From assembly GCA_009903405.1 (NCBI GenBank), contig PRCZ01000013.1:1-33691 (forward strand): a stretch of DNA of 33,691 nucleotides, read 5' to 3'. Below the pieces are notes generated by a model. It was not told the DNA's origin, searched no databases, and saw only the letters and a list, made by a program, of their open reading frames with translations. The position numbers were made by a program, and so were the translations under genes. Shown here in pieces: positions 8,360 to 16,047 of this stretch (within the stretch, counting starts at the first letter, position 1; the number at the start of each line of letters is the position of its first letter). Source of the stretch: Candidatus Methanophaga sp. AG-394-G06. GTDB taxonomy: Archaea > Halobacteriota > Syntropharchaeia > Alkanophagales > Methanospirareceae.

Positions 8360-9394
8360 TTAAAGCCTCAATTCCCCGGCTACACTTACACCCATATTTA
8401 TTGTTACTTCTGCTATATCCTCACAATACTTCGCTATCCTGCCTAAACTCTCCAGTATAGAAAGAGCGTGTATTTTGTCGGTGACACACCATTCTTCTGC
8501 AAGTATTCGCTCATTTATCGCTTCAACTGCATCAGTCAGGATATTTGCATCATTTATCGCTTCATTTGCCTTTTCTATATCCAGATCAGATAGTGAAGCT
8601 AACGTCTTAATGAACAGATTTTTAGCGGAAATACCCACCTCTTTTATGCCGTCCAAGCAGTTAAATCCCGCAGGTAATGTTATCACCATAGAATTCTTTG
8701 CTATGTTCTCGACATGGTCTCCAATCCGCTCCATGCTCTTCACTATTATTCGGTGGCCCAGGCTATCGCGCTGTCTGCCCACGCCTATTTTCTTCGCAAG
8801 CTCGGAATCGTTCATCGCAGCCTTAAGCTGCCTCACAATCAGCAAATAAAATCGGTCTATCTCGTTATCTCGCTCTACGACATCAGCCGCAAGGTTCAGA
8901 TCGCGTTTATCAAGAGAAGTGATCGCATCTTCTTGCATTGACAATATTATCTTGGACATACTACGTATCGCATCGCGTAGTGTAAAGTCTTCGTATTTCA
9001 AGAAACTCTTGAGCACTATTTCCCCTGCTGATTCACCAACGACCTCCATACCTATAAGTCTCTTTCTCACTTCCTCCTTTATTCGCTTCCTTTCATCAGC
9101 GCCAAAACCGTCTGGGAACAAAAGCGTTACTATGTCATATCCAACGAGGTAATGGGCGATGATACACCTGAAGTTCCCCTCAAAGCTTTCTTGTTCTGAT
9201 AGAACGAGTTCAGCGCTTTTTATCTGCACTTTCTTATCTCTCACGGGAGTTACAATAAGCGAGTTGTCACTACGCTGAACCAAAGAGAGTTCATCACCTT
9301 GCTTTATACCTACTTCCTTTGCCCATTTTATAGGTAGCGAGACAGTAAAAGTCGAACCACCAGTAAGTTGTATCCTTCTCTTCTCTTCTTTCAT
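8360..9394 (-). CDS. AbrB-PhoU fusion regulator (phosphate uptake regulator family)
   Basis: A 344-residue protein typical of archaea. The N-terminal SpoVT/AbrB-like swapped-hairpin DNA-binding domain (RRIQLTGGSTFTVSLP, then WAKEVGIKQGDELSL) covers roughly residues 5-55. Two helical PhoU-like bundles follow, with the metal-binding-type pattern ERIGDHVENIAK near residue 221 and a partner SLGRIAKYCEDIAE near residue 316. PhoU proteins modulate phosphate transport; the archaeal fusion probably also binds DNA. It is transcribed divergently from the ATPase of the pupylation-like locus across a 179-nt AT-rich gap. No pst genes are in the window, so the phosphate link is by family only. Confidence 0.88.
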   Translation of the reverse strand: MKEEKRRIQLTGGSTFTVSLPIKWAKEVGIKQGDELSLVQRSDNSLIVTPVRDKKVQIKSAELVLSEQESFEGNFRCIIAHYLVGYDIVTLLFPDGFGADERKRIKEEVRKRLIGMEVVGESAGEIVLKSFLKYEDFTLRDAIRSMSKIILSMQEDAITSLDKRDLNLAADVVERDNEIDRFYLLIVRQLKAAMNDSELAKKIGVGRQRDSLGHRIIVKSMERIGDHVENIAKNSMVITLPAGFNCLDGIKEVGISAKNLFIKTLASLSDLDIEKANEAINDANILTDAVEAINERILAEEWCVTDKIHALSILESLGRIAKYCEDIAEVTINMGVSVAGELRL

Positions 9395-9463
9395 CTTATT
9401 ATATTATGTATGTCGATACGCTTTTGATTTGAGCCACGTATTTGCTACAAATTGCCATGCGTC

Positions 9464-9500
9464 AATAATATATATATAATGATAGATTATATAGCATTTT
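9464..9500. promoter_or_regulatory. AT-rich promoter region upstream of the ATPase locus
   Basis: The divergent gap between PhoU and the ATPase holds a (TA)n tract at 9468-9480 and a second TATA-like AGATTATATAG at 9484-9494. The latter predicts a + strand start near 9515 and a leader of about 60 nt before ATG 9574. The region may serve both directions. Confidence 0.4.
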
Positions 9501-9526
9501 AAAAAACCAATTTCTTTGGTGAAGCT

Positions 9527-9550
9527 TTCTCGTTTAACGAGAAGTTTTTT
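9527..9550 (+). promoter_or_regulatory. Hairpin plus T-run in the leader of the ATPase locus
   Basis: Perfect 8-bp arms, TTCTCGTT (9527-9534) and AACGAGAA (9536-9543), around one T, followed by GTTTTTT. It lies 30 nt before ATG 9574 with no + strand gene immediately upstream to terminate. It could be an operator for a dimeric repressor or a leader terminator/attenuator; the sequence cannot separate these. Confidence 0.4.
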
Positions 9551-9573
9551 ATCAAATCAAGTTATATCTTTTA

Positions 9574-11217
9574 ATGGAGATAAGTATGGAGACGGAGGAC
9601 TATATACCAAGATACGAGTATGAGCGGTTAGAGAGCGAGTATCGGAGATTAAGGCGTAAATATGAAGAGACAGAAGCGTATAAAGCGGATTTAGAGAAGC
9701 TCGTTTCAAAATCAAGGTCACCACCTTTAGACTGTGGGTTCGTAATTGAGAAACTCGAAGACAGCGCAATTGTGAATTTGAATGGCGCTTTAAAAGCTTT
9801 GCCCTACGGAACGCTTGCTGCGGAAGAGATAGAGGCGCTACAAGAGGGTGAATATGTATTCATCGGTCGCATCCCGGATAGAAATAACCCCAGTGGGTTT
9901 ACAATAGGCATCACAAAGGGGTATGACCGGCGGGTGGATTTAGAGGTTGGAGAGGTAGAAGAGCTGATAAAGGACGAAGATGACGAGGGCTGGGTAGCCG
10001 AAATATCAATAGGAAAGGGCCGCGGCAGGTTATATAAGCGGCTGGGCGAAGAAGAGAAGGGAAAGCTAAGAGAAGGTATGAAAGTAGGTCTTCTCCCTGG
10101 AACGTTTGATATAAGGCGGACTTATAGAGCAAAGGAGTATTCTCGCTATGAAGTCACGAAGAGTCCTGGCACGAGCTTTAATGATATTGGAGGTTTAAAA
10201 GAGGTAAAGCAGGAATTAATAAAGAGCATTATTCTTCCAATGGTAAATCCTGATGATTACACAAAATACGGTGAATCCGCCAGAAGGATACTGATGTATG
10301 GTCCGCCGGGATGTGGAAAGACGATGTGCGCAAAGGCGTTAGCATCGGCATTACCCAACTGTGAATTTGTAAAGGTAGGAGCAGGCGAGCTTTTCAGTAT
10401 GTGGCTCGGCGAGTCCGAGAAGAATGTGCGGCTGGTGTTTAAAGCGGCAAATGATAAATTAGTGGAGGGTGAGAATGACTATGGTGTGATCTTCTTTGAT
10501 GAGATAGACGCATTAGCACAGGAGAGGGGTATGTATTCTGGGTCCTCGGGTGCACCCGAAAGAGTTACGGGACAATTACTGGACATTTTAGATGGGTTTC
10601 ATGCCCTACATCCGCACCTCACGGTGATAGGCGCAACAAACAGGTTGCACCTTATTGATTCTGCATTCAGATCGAGATTTGACAAAATAATTGAAGTTTC
10701 ACAGCCTGATAGAGAAGCGGCACATTCCATCGCTTCCATTTATGCAAATACGCTCCCCCTCGATTACCATCTAGTAAAGGAGAAGGGCGGAGATGAGGAA
10801 ACAAGGTCATATCTGGTGAATGAGATTGTCGGATACATGTACAGTAATACTCTTGTTGAGACCGAGATAGGGCGGATAAAGCGAGCGGACACTGTAACCG
10901 GGCGGTTCATCGCGCAGATATTCGGCTATGCGCAAGATAATGCATTAGAGGAGCGAACAATGCTGATGTTGAAGAAAGGAACAATAAAAGATGAAGAGCT
11001 AAGGGCTATGTGGGATAAGGAAGGGCTTGAGTCGATATTAGATGCAGGAAGTAAGGCAGAAGAGTTACAGAAGAGATATAAACATGTAGAGGAGATAGGA
11101 GTGAGCATGCGACACTTAAAAGAAGGGTTTGATAAGTTCGTGCAGAGAAGGGCCGAAGAGATGATTGCGTCTGGCTATGAAGAGCTGCCAGAGGAAGAAA
11201 CAGGAATGCATTTTTAA
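9574..11217 (+). CDS. Mpa/ARC-like proteasomal AAA+ ATPase
   Basis: A 547-residue AAA+ unfoldase-type protein. A coiled coil (about residues 14-50, YEYERLESEYRRLRRKYEE) is followed by a region of about 120 residues fitting the tandem OB domains of bacterial Mpa/ARC, then the AAA core. Visible motifs are Walker A GPPGCGKT (243-250), a pore-loop equivalent MWLGESE with Trp as the aromatic, Walker B VIFFDEID (305-312), GATNRLHLID and SRFD. The C-terminal part contains GRFIAQIFGYAQDNAL, which lines up with SGAMIQNVVDRAKKNAI of Mycobacterium Mpa, a feature I associate with ARC rather than PAN. The last residues, GMHF, are not a canonical HbYX gate-opening tail. It ends 17 nt before the PafA-like gene. 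In Mpa the coiled coil binds Pup; the same role is inferred here. Confidence 0.85.
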   Translation: MEISMETEDYIPRYEYERLESEYRRLRRKYEETEAYKADLEKLVSKSRSPPLDCGFVIEKLEDSAIVNLNGALKALPYGTLAAEEIEALQEGEYVFIGRIPDRNNPSGFTIGITKGYDRRVDLEVGEVEELIKDEDDEGWVAEISIGKGRGRLYKRLGEEEKGKLREGMKVGLLPGTFDIRRTYRAKEYSRYEVTKSPGTSFNDIGGLKEVKQELIKSIILPMVNPDDYTKYGESARRILMYGPPGCGKTMCAKALASALPNCEFVKVGAGELFSMWLGESEKNVRLVFKAANDKLVEGENDYGVIFFDEIDALAQERGMYSGSSGAPERVTGQLLDILDGFHALHPHLTVIGATNRLHLIDSAFRSRFDKIIEVSQPDREAAHSIASIYANTLPLDYHLVKEKGGDEETRSYLVNEIVGYMYSNTLVETEIGRIKRADTVTGRFIAQIFGYAQDNALEERTMLMLKKGTIKDEELRAMWDKEGLESILDAGSKAEELQKRYKHVEEIGVSMRHLKEGFDKFVQRRAEEMIASGYEELPEEETGMHF

Positions 11218-11234
11218 TTCGAGCCCCCAAAAAA

Positions 11235-12989
11235 ATGGAACGGGTGGATTTGAACAGATGGCAGGGATTAGAGCATGAATTCAGAGTGGGAATAAGCTCG
11301 GAATCGCCTAATTTGTACAGATACGCAAGATTTTATCATGTAGATGAAGTGATCCATGCACTCGAGCATTATGCCTTTTTCGACGGCTCGAAAGCTATCT
11401 GCTCGAAGATGCGGAGGCGGAACGATGGTTTTTTGCGTAATGGCTCACGAATTTACATATGCACCGGCGGTCACTTAGAGATAGCTACGCCAGAATGTAG
11501 AAACGCATTTGAAGTGCTAAAATATGACAAAGCAGCGGAGTTGTACATGCAGATCGGAGTGGAGAAAGCGAACGAGAAATACATGGATAAGCGGAAGCAA
11601 AAAGTGAATTGTAGTTCATATATCCAATGCTGGAAAGCAAACGTGGAGATAGACAAGCGGTATAGCCGTGGCACACACGAATCATATATAGTAGAGCGGA
11701 AGAAATATGTGGGTAAAGAGAACCTGCTCATCCCGTTTTTAGTGCTTCGTAAGATATTCTTTGGCGCAGGCGGTTATGTAGCCGATAAAGAAACGATAAA
11801 ATATGTCGTATCGCCAAAAGCGATGGTCTCAAAGAGGGTACTTACCGAATCCCCTTCGCAATGGCCAATATTATCCCTGAGGGATGAGCCATTGAGCACA
11901 AAGGATAAATATCGTGTGCATGTAACATCAGGCGAAGGAGTTCGTTCTGAGGTCACAAGGCTGCTCAACAATGCTATTACATCATACGTAATAGATGCAA
12001 TAGAATCGGGGAAAATTACGCATGTGGAAGAGATCAGGAACCCACTACAAACCTTTAAAGATATTTCCGAGAACATACGTGGGGATTGGAGAATACAGCT
12101 AATGAATGGTCGGACGCAGTCAGTCACAGATTATATTATGAGTTATTATATTGCAGCGATAGAGGAGTTGTTTGAGGAGCGAGAAGTGTCTTATTGGGAT
12201 AAATACTGTTTGGACACGTTTAAGCGTATTTGTGCCAAGTTTGATCAGGGCTTGCTTGAGGACCCATATGTTCTTCGTCGTATAGAATGGGTGATGAAGT
12301 TATGGGTGATAAAGAATGAGTTGGGCGAGTTCGATTATAAACATATACCAAAGGGTAAATTCGATTACCGGAGCAAGTACACGATGGACGGTATGGATGA
12401 GAAAGAGATAGCGGCTTCTTTTGAGTTCACCAATCTCTGTGATTCTGACCTATACGAGTGTGTAGCGGATAAGATAGGAGTGGAACGAATACTGACGGAT
12501 GATGATATAGGGGAAGCAATGCTATTTCCACCGAAGGATTCAAGAGCTGAGCTAAGGGTGAAACTTGCAGCGGAATACAAGAATGCCGCACTGAGCTGGA
12601 ATAAGATAACGATAAATAACGAGCCAAATGTGACGATAGACGTTGGCCGACCGAGCAGAGATGAATATGCGCGGCTGTTTGAGCGGTATCCTGAACTGGC
12701 GAGGATGCCCAGTGCAGTAGTGGTCTTTTTCCAAGAGCAGGGTAGAGGTGAAGGAGCAAGACAGGTTCTTGTGCGACTACTTGCAGAAGAGGAAGACATA
12801 AGGGGCTGGGAGGAGGAGCTAAGTCGGGAAATAAGGAATAGAATCGTAAGAAACCCATACTTGGATTATTTGTTGTATTCTAACAACAAAACATATCGGT
12901 TTGATGAACTGGATGGCTGGGACGAGGAGTCAATAAGAAAGAAGATAGAAGAGATAAAGCAGGGCGAGAAGGGGGGCGATCAGATATAG
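11235..12989 (+). CDS. PafA-like (Pup ligase/deamidase fold) protein with Cys replacing the catalytic Asp
   Basis: A 584-residue member of the PafA/Dop branch of the glutamine-synthetase-like fold. Alignable blocks are GLEHEF (PafA GIETEFG, metal/ATP Glu), FLRNGSRIYICTGGHLEIA (PafA FLRNGARLYLDVGSHPEYA), GTHESYIVER (GCHENYLIVR), LSLRDEP (INTRDEP), KYRVHVTSGEG (YRRLHVIVGDS), AIESG and IEWVMK (IDWVIK). Spacing equals PafA without gaps through the active-site block. Tyr74 and Glu82 (metal ligands) are kept, but the catalytic Asp (Asp57 in M. tuberculosis PafA, from memory) is Cys76. The C-terminus is about 100 residues longer than PafA and carries a charged helical tail. It sits between the ATPase and the Dop-like gene. 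It could be a ligase with altered chemistry, a Cys-dependent isopeptidase or an inactive regulator. Confidence 0.82.
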   Translation: MERVDLNRWQGLEHEFRVGISSESPNLYRYARFYHVDEVIHALEHYAFFDGSKAICSKMRRRNDGFLRNGSRIYICTGGHLEIATPECRNAFEVLKYDKAAELYMQIGVEKANEKYMDKRKQKVNCSSYIQCWKANVEIDKRYSRGTHESYIVERKKYVGKENLLIPFLVLRKIFFGAGGYVADKETIKYVVSPKAMVSKRVLTESPSQWPILSLRDEPLSTKDKYRVHVTSGEGVRSEVTRLLNNAITSYVIDAIESGKITHVEEIRNPLQTFKDISENIRGDWRIQLMNGRTQSVTDYIMSYYIAAIEELFEEREVSYWDKYCLDTFKRICAKFDQGLLEDPYVLRRIEWVMKLWVIKNELGEFDYKHIPKGKFDYRSKYTMDGMDEKEIAASFEFTNLCDSDLYECVADKIGVERILTDDDIGEAMLFPPKDSRAELRVKLAAEYKNAALSWNKITINNEPNVTIDVGRPSRDEYARLFERYPELARMPSAVVVFFQEQGRGEGARQVLVRLLAEEEDIRGWEEELSREIRNRIVRNPYLDYLLYSNNKTYRFDELDGWDEESIRKKIEEIKQGEKGGDQI

Positions 12990-12990
12990 C

Positions 12991-13060
12991 GGAACTCCCA
13001 GTAAATAGTTTAAATCTGTGTTAATCAGCGTTAATCTGTGTCTTATTATTTGTGAGTTCC
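12991..13060. repeat. Short interspersed element with terminal inverted repeats
   Basis: GGAACTC at 12991-12997 and its complement GAGTTCC at 13054-13060 bound a 70-bp AT-rich unit. Inside, AATCTGTGT occurs twice, separated by TAATCAGCGTT. The unit lies in the gap between the two PafA/Dop-family genes, starting just after the first gene's stop. The structure is MITE-like or REP-like; whether other copies exist cannot be seen here. Confidence 0.45.
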
Positions 13061-13105
13061 CTAGAGGAAAAACTGTTATACGAACAGAATGCATATTAAA
13101 GATTA

Positions 13106-14692
13106 ATGAGTGAGCGGATGAAGGGCGCAGGTACAGAAAATAAGATAAGAGGCATAGAGCAGGAATATCCTGTGAGTGCAAAAGCGGGTTTAAATCCGTC
13201 CTTGCTCGTTAATGCAGCAATACAAGGAATAAAACGCGGGAAATTCTCTCGTGATGTCAAGTGGGACGTGGATATGGAGATCACGCAAGAAGTGCACGAA
13301 TCGCGAATATTGTCGTCATACGGTGAAAACGGCAGTCGTATTTATAACGATCTGGGCCATCTCGAAATAGCGACACCGTCATACAACAATCCTTTTGACG
13401 CTGTGGCATACGATAAGGCATCAGAGATATATGCCTATGTAGGCTCACGGGAGGCGAGTTTGGCGTTAAAGAAGGAGGTGCGCATCCATAAGAATAATGT
13501 CGCCAACTTCTTTAGTTCTGCTGGTAGGTGGAAGGAGAAAGGGAAGAAGAGAAGGATAAAGACCAATACGTACGCTACGCATGGCAATATAATAACCAAA
13601 AGGGAAGCGTGCAAAGATTGGAGTCGAGTAGAAAAGGCGTTAATACCTTGGATTATCACACGAATTTTGTTTGCCGGGTCAGGCGATGTTGTTTCCGGCG
13701 ACACGATTAGTAAGGGTAGCGTGAAGTTTGTAATTTCGCCGCGGGCGATGTTTGTAGTCCACAAATCTTCGCTTTCCACTACACGCGAGCGAGGCATATT
13801 GAACACGAGAGACCAGCCCCATGCTGCGCATCGGTACTGGCGACTGCATGACATCCATTACGAAGCACTTCGGTCGGAATATGCGATTTTCTTACGCGAC
13901 ATAGTACAAGCGCAGGTGATTTGCGCCTTTGAGTCCGGATTCTTAGACAATGCACCGGAGATAGAGGATCCAGTAAGAGCGTTTAAGAAACTGTCATTAG
14001 ATACACAGGAATGCAAGTGGCAGCTAAAATTGAAGAGCGGTGAGGTGACCGATGCAGTATCCATATTACAGTTCTATTTGGGTGCGATAGAGCAGATGCA
14101 GGAATTTAGTGGTGTGGAACCGGGGAAGTGGGATGAACTCGGGCTGAAAGGATTTAAGGAGCTGTTAGACGATTTAGAGGCTCGGCACATGGAGAAGTAT
14201 GTGGATGGCATAGACTGGGTAACGAAATTAGCGCTGCTTGTGAATTATGAACCCAAAAGCGCTTTGGAAGGAATAAGCATATGTAACCAGTATGCCTTAT
14301 TGGATGAAAGCGTGCTGGAATGCATAGAAGGCAAGAAGGGCAGTAGCGCCTGCCTTTTCAATCCCGCAGATTCAATGGCATTCGCAAAGAGCAAATTACC
14401 GCATGTGAATTGGTCTTCGCTTCCTGATAGGGTAAGATATGCAGTTAGTAATGCACCCGAGCAAACGCGCGATTTTTTTAAGACTGAAGTATTGAAACGA
14501 TATAGTTCGCAAGTGAGCAGTGTTAGCTGGTCAACATTGGTGCTTGACGAAGCGAAGATAACACTGGATGAACCGTTTATGCTGAACAAGGAAGAGATAG
14601 AGGTAGGGGGCGGAATAGGGGAGATTATATCAGCGGCGAAAAAGTTATATCCAGAGAAGGTTGAAACATTTCAATCTAAAACAGTTTCGTAA
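13106..14692 (+). CDS. Dop-like (Pup deamidase/depupylase family) protein
   Basis: A 528-residue PafA/Dop-family protein closer to Dop. IRGIEQEYPVS matches Dop IIGTEVEYGIS. KWDVDMEI (Trp53-Asp54) matches the Dop RWDYEVE stretch at the start of the Dop loop. NGSRIYNDLGHLEIATP keeps the catalytic-type Asp (Asp82), Tyr80 and Glu87 with the Dop spacing of five residues from Asp to Glu, not the PafA six. FDAVAYDKASE, HKNN, AGSGDVV, ILNTRDQPHA, RYWRLHDI, FESG and IDWVTKL also align. The stretch between WD and NG is shorter than in mycobacterial Dop. Since the candidate modifier already ends in Glu, deamidation would not be needed, so removal (depupylase-like) or ligation is more likely. It follows the first paralogue after 116 nt and precedes the small protein by 81 nt. 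Confidence 0.83.
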   Translation: MSERMKGAGTENKIRGIEQEYPVSAKAGLNPSLLVNAAIQGIKRGKFSRDVKWDVDMEITQEVHESRILSSYGENGSRIYNDLGHLEIATPSYNNPFDAVAYDKASEIYAYVGSREASLALKKEVRIHKNNVANFFSSAGRWKEKGKKRRIKTNTYATHGNIITKREACKDWSRVEKALIPWIITRILFAGSGDVVSGDTISKGSVKFVISPRAMFVVHKSSLSTTRERGILNTRDQPHAAHRYWRLHDIHYEALRSEYAIFLRDIVQAQVICAFESGFLDNAPEIEDPVRAFKKLSLDTQECKWQLKLKSGEVTDAVSILQFYLGAIEQMQEFSGVEPGKWDELGLKGFKELLDDLEARHMEKYVDGIDWVTKLALLVNYEPKSALEGISICNQYALLDESVLECIEGKKGSSACLFNPADSMAFAKSKLPHVNWSSLPDRVRYAVSNAPEQTRDFFKTEVLKRYSSQVSSVSWSTLVLDEAKITLDEPFMLNKEEIEVGGGIGEIISAAKKLYPEKVETFQSKTVS

Positions 14693-14734
14693 AAAGAAAA
14701 GCTTTACCAAAAGAAACTTTATCAAAGAGAAGGG

Positions 14735-14748
14735 ATATTTATTTACTA
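14735..14748 (+). promoter_or_regulatory. Possible TATA box for the Pup-like gene
   Basis: ATATTTATTTACTA lies about 26-39 nt before ATG 14774, a spacing compatible with leaderless or near-leaderless transcription. An own promoter would allow the small modifier to be made in excess of the enzymes. The match is weak and the surroundings are AT-rich. Confidence 0.35.
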
Positions 14749-14773
14749 TAGCGGGGCAGAAAGCGGGGTTAAA

Positions 14774-15019
14774 ATGGACGTGATTGAAGGCAGTATGGAA
14801 GAAGTGGAAGAGCTAGAAGAGGAAGAGGAAGAGCTATTAGAAGGTGAAGTAGAATACGGCGGAGAGGAGAAGGATAAAGAGATGGCAGGCATAATGGGGC
14901 GTTTGAAGAGACGGGAGAACAAGGAGAAAGCCGCTGATCTTGTAAGCAAATTAAAGGGTAAAAAGAAATCGAATAAGAAGATAATGCCTTATGAAATATA
15001 CGCAACCTCGGGGGAATGA
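14774..15019 (+). CDS. Pup-like small protein, 81 aa, C-terminal Gly-Glu
   Basis: A small charged protein: residues 1-37 are dominated by Glu, residues about 38-69 form a Lys/Arg-rich probable helix (MGRLKRRENKEKAADLVSKL), and the tail ends PYEIYATSGE. Pup ends in Gly-Gly-Gln/Glu, is small, mostly disordered and Glu-rich with a helix that binds the Mpa coiled coil, and is ligated through its C-terminal Glu side chain. This protein shares small size, acidity, a helix-prone segment, an aromatic residue near the end and the terminal Gly-Glu, but overall sequence similarity to Pup is low and one Gly is Ser. The case rests on position: last of four same-strand genes after an Mpa-like ATPase and two PafA/Dop-like enzymes. 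A terminal Glu would make deamidation unnecessary. The stop is 1 nt from the convergent neighbour's stop. Confidence 0.68.
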   Translation: MDVIEGSMEEVEELEEEEEELLEGEVEYGGEEKDKEMAGIMGRLKRRENKEKAADLVSKLKGKKKSNKKIMPYEIYATSGE

Positions 15020-15020
15020 T

Positions 15021-15905
15021 TTATAAATCTCCCGCTGGTTTCACTATACTCAGATAGAATCTGCTCCACCATATAACTATTAAAGGTTGAATAACGATAA
15101 CGGATACAACCACGCTTAAAAACGATCCGATATAAGGTATAAAGCTGAGAATAATGCTAACAACAATGCCTATAACAAGCGCGACAAGCCAGAGCAAAAA
15201 GACATCTAATTTATGTTTCCTGAATATGTTAAAACCTTTCTTAACTCCTTCTATCGCACCACGGTCATCTATAACAACCGAGTACCGCGGTAGAGCGAAC
15301 ATTATGCTTACTATTAGCGTGTAGATGCTCATTATCAATATTCCGATCATAAATATCGCAAATGCCGGCATGATTATCTCAGGTGTCGGTTCTGGAGACG
15401 TTGTTATAACTGGAAGAGCGTACACTATGCCGGGAATTAAGAAAACGAAACCTATAAGTGCGATTAAACCAACGATGATGTCGGCAAAGAGCAAACTAAT
15501 GAATTTCCGCTTACCGTACCCTTTCATGTCGGACAGATTGGTACTACCCGTTTCCGTCGCCTCTTTCGCCATGCCAATCGCACCGGCAGCGAAAAAGGCA
15601 CTTATCAGCAACCCTAAAATCATGGCGATGATGACGGCAACTATAACAATGCCTATGTTTTGAATTAATTGCGACATAAGCGGTAGAATAAGTTCGGGTG
15701 TGATTTTATCTGGTTGGGATAAGTGCGGTATCAAAGAGGGTAGCGAAGGAACCGCTGCCAGTATGGCACCGCCTATGATTATGAGTGCCACTATGGATGT
15801 TATTATCGAACTAAACAGAAAAGGGAGACTAATACACAAATTTGCCTTCCACGTATCGAACCCTTTTTTTATTACACTGCCAAGATCTTCTACCATGTTA
15901 CCCAT
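15021..15905 (-). CDS. Multi-spanning membrane protein (archaeal, unknown function)
   Basis: A 294-residue hydrophobic protein with about six membrane segments, starting MGNMVEDLGSVIKKGFDTW. The cytosolic start, the RGAIEGVKKGFNIFRKHKLD stretch before the last helices and the general layout recall a broad family of archaeal and bacterial membrane proteins related to the GPDPase membrane domain and DUF4013-like proteins; I cannot name the exact family. ATG at 15896 is an alternative start. It converges on the Pup-like gene with a one-base gap between stop codons. No functional link to that locus is evident. Confidence 0.72.
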   Translation of the reverse strand: MGNMVEDLGSVIKKGFDTWKANLCISLPFLFSSIITSIVALIIIGGAILAAVPSLPSLIPHLSQPDKITPELILPLMSQLIQNIGIVIVAVIIAMILGLLISAFFAAGAIGMAKEATETGSTNLSDMKGYGKRKFISLLFADIIVGLIALIGFVFLIPGIVYALPVITTSPEPTPEIIMPAFAIFMIGILIMSIYTLIVSIMFALPRYSVVIDDRGAIEGVKKGFNIFRKHKLDVFLLWLVALVIGIVVSIILSFIPYIGSFLSVVVSVIVIQPLIVIWWSRFYLSIVKPAGDL

Positions 15906-16047
15906 TACAAGACAGTAGAAATATAAAAACTTTTATAGATTGCAATACATGCTCTCTGACCCGGTATTCTCCATTCAGGGTCACAAGTTGTCTTGGATTG
16001 TGATCGAATCGCCTAGGGTACAGACCGCCCAACTTAGCGCCCCTCAC

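Noticed and set aside
9574..11217. Annotation of the ATPase as archaeal PAN
   Set aside because: The long region between coiled coil and AAA core, the ARC-like C-terminal block and the missing HbYX tail fit Mpa/ARC better, and the neighbours are PafA/Dop-like.
15957..15983. TGACCC/GGGTCA inverted repeat in the gap after the ROK kinase
   Set aside because: Arms of six with a 15-nt loop and no T-run; too weak to call a terminator or operator.
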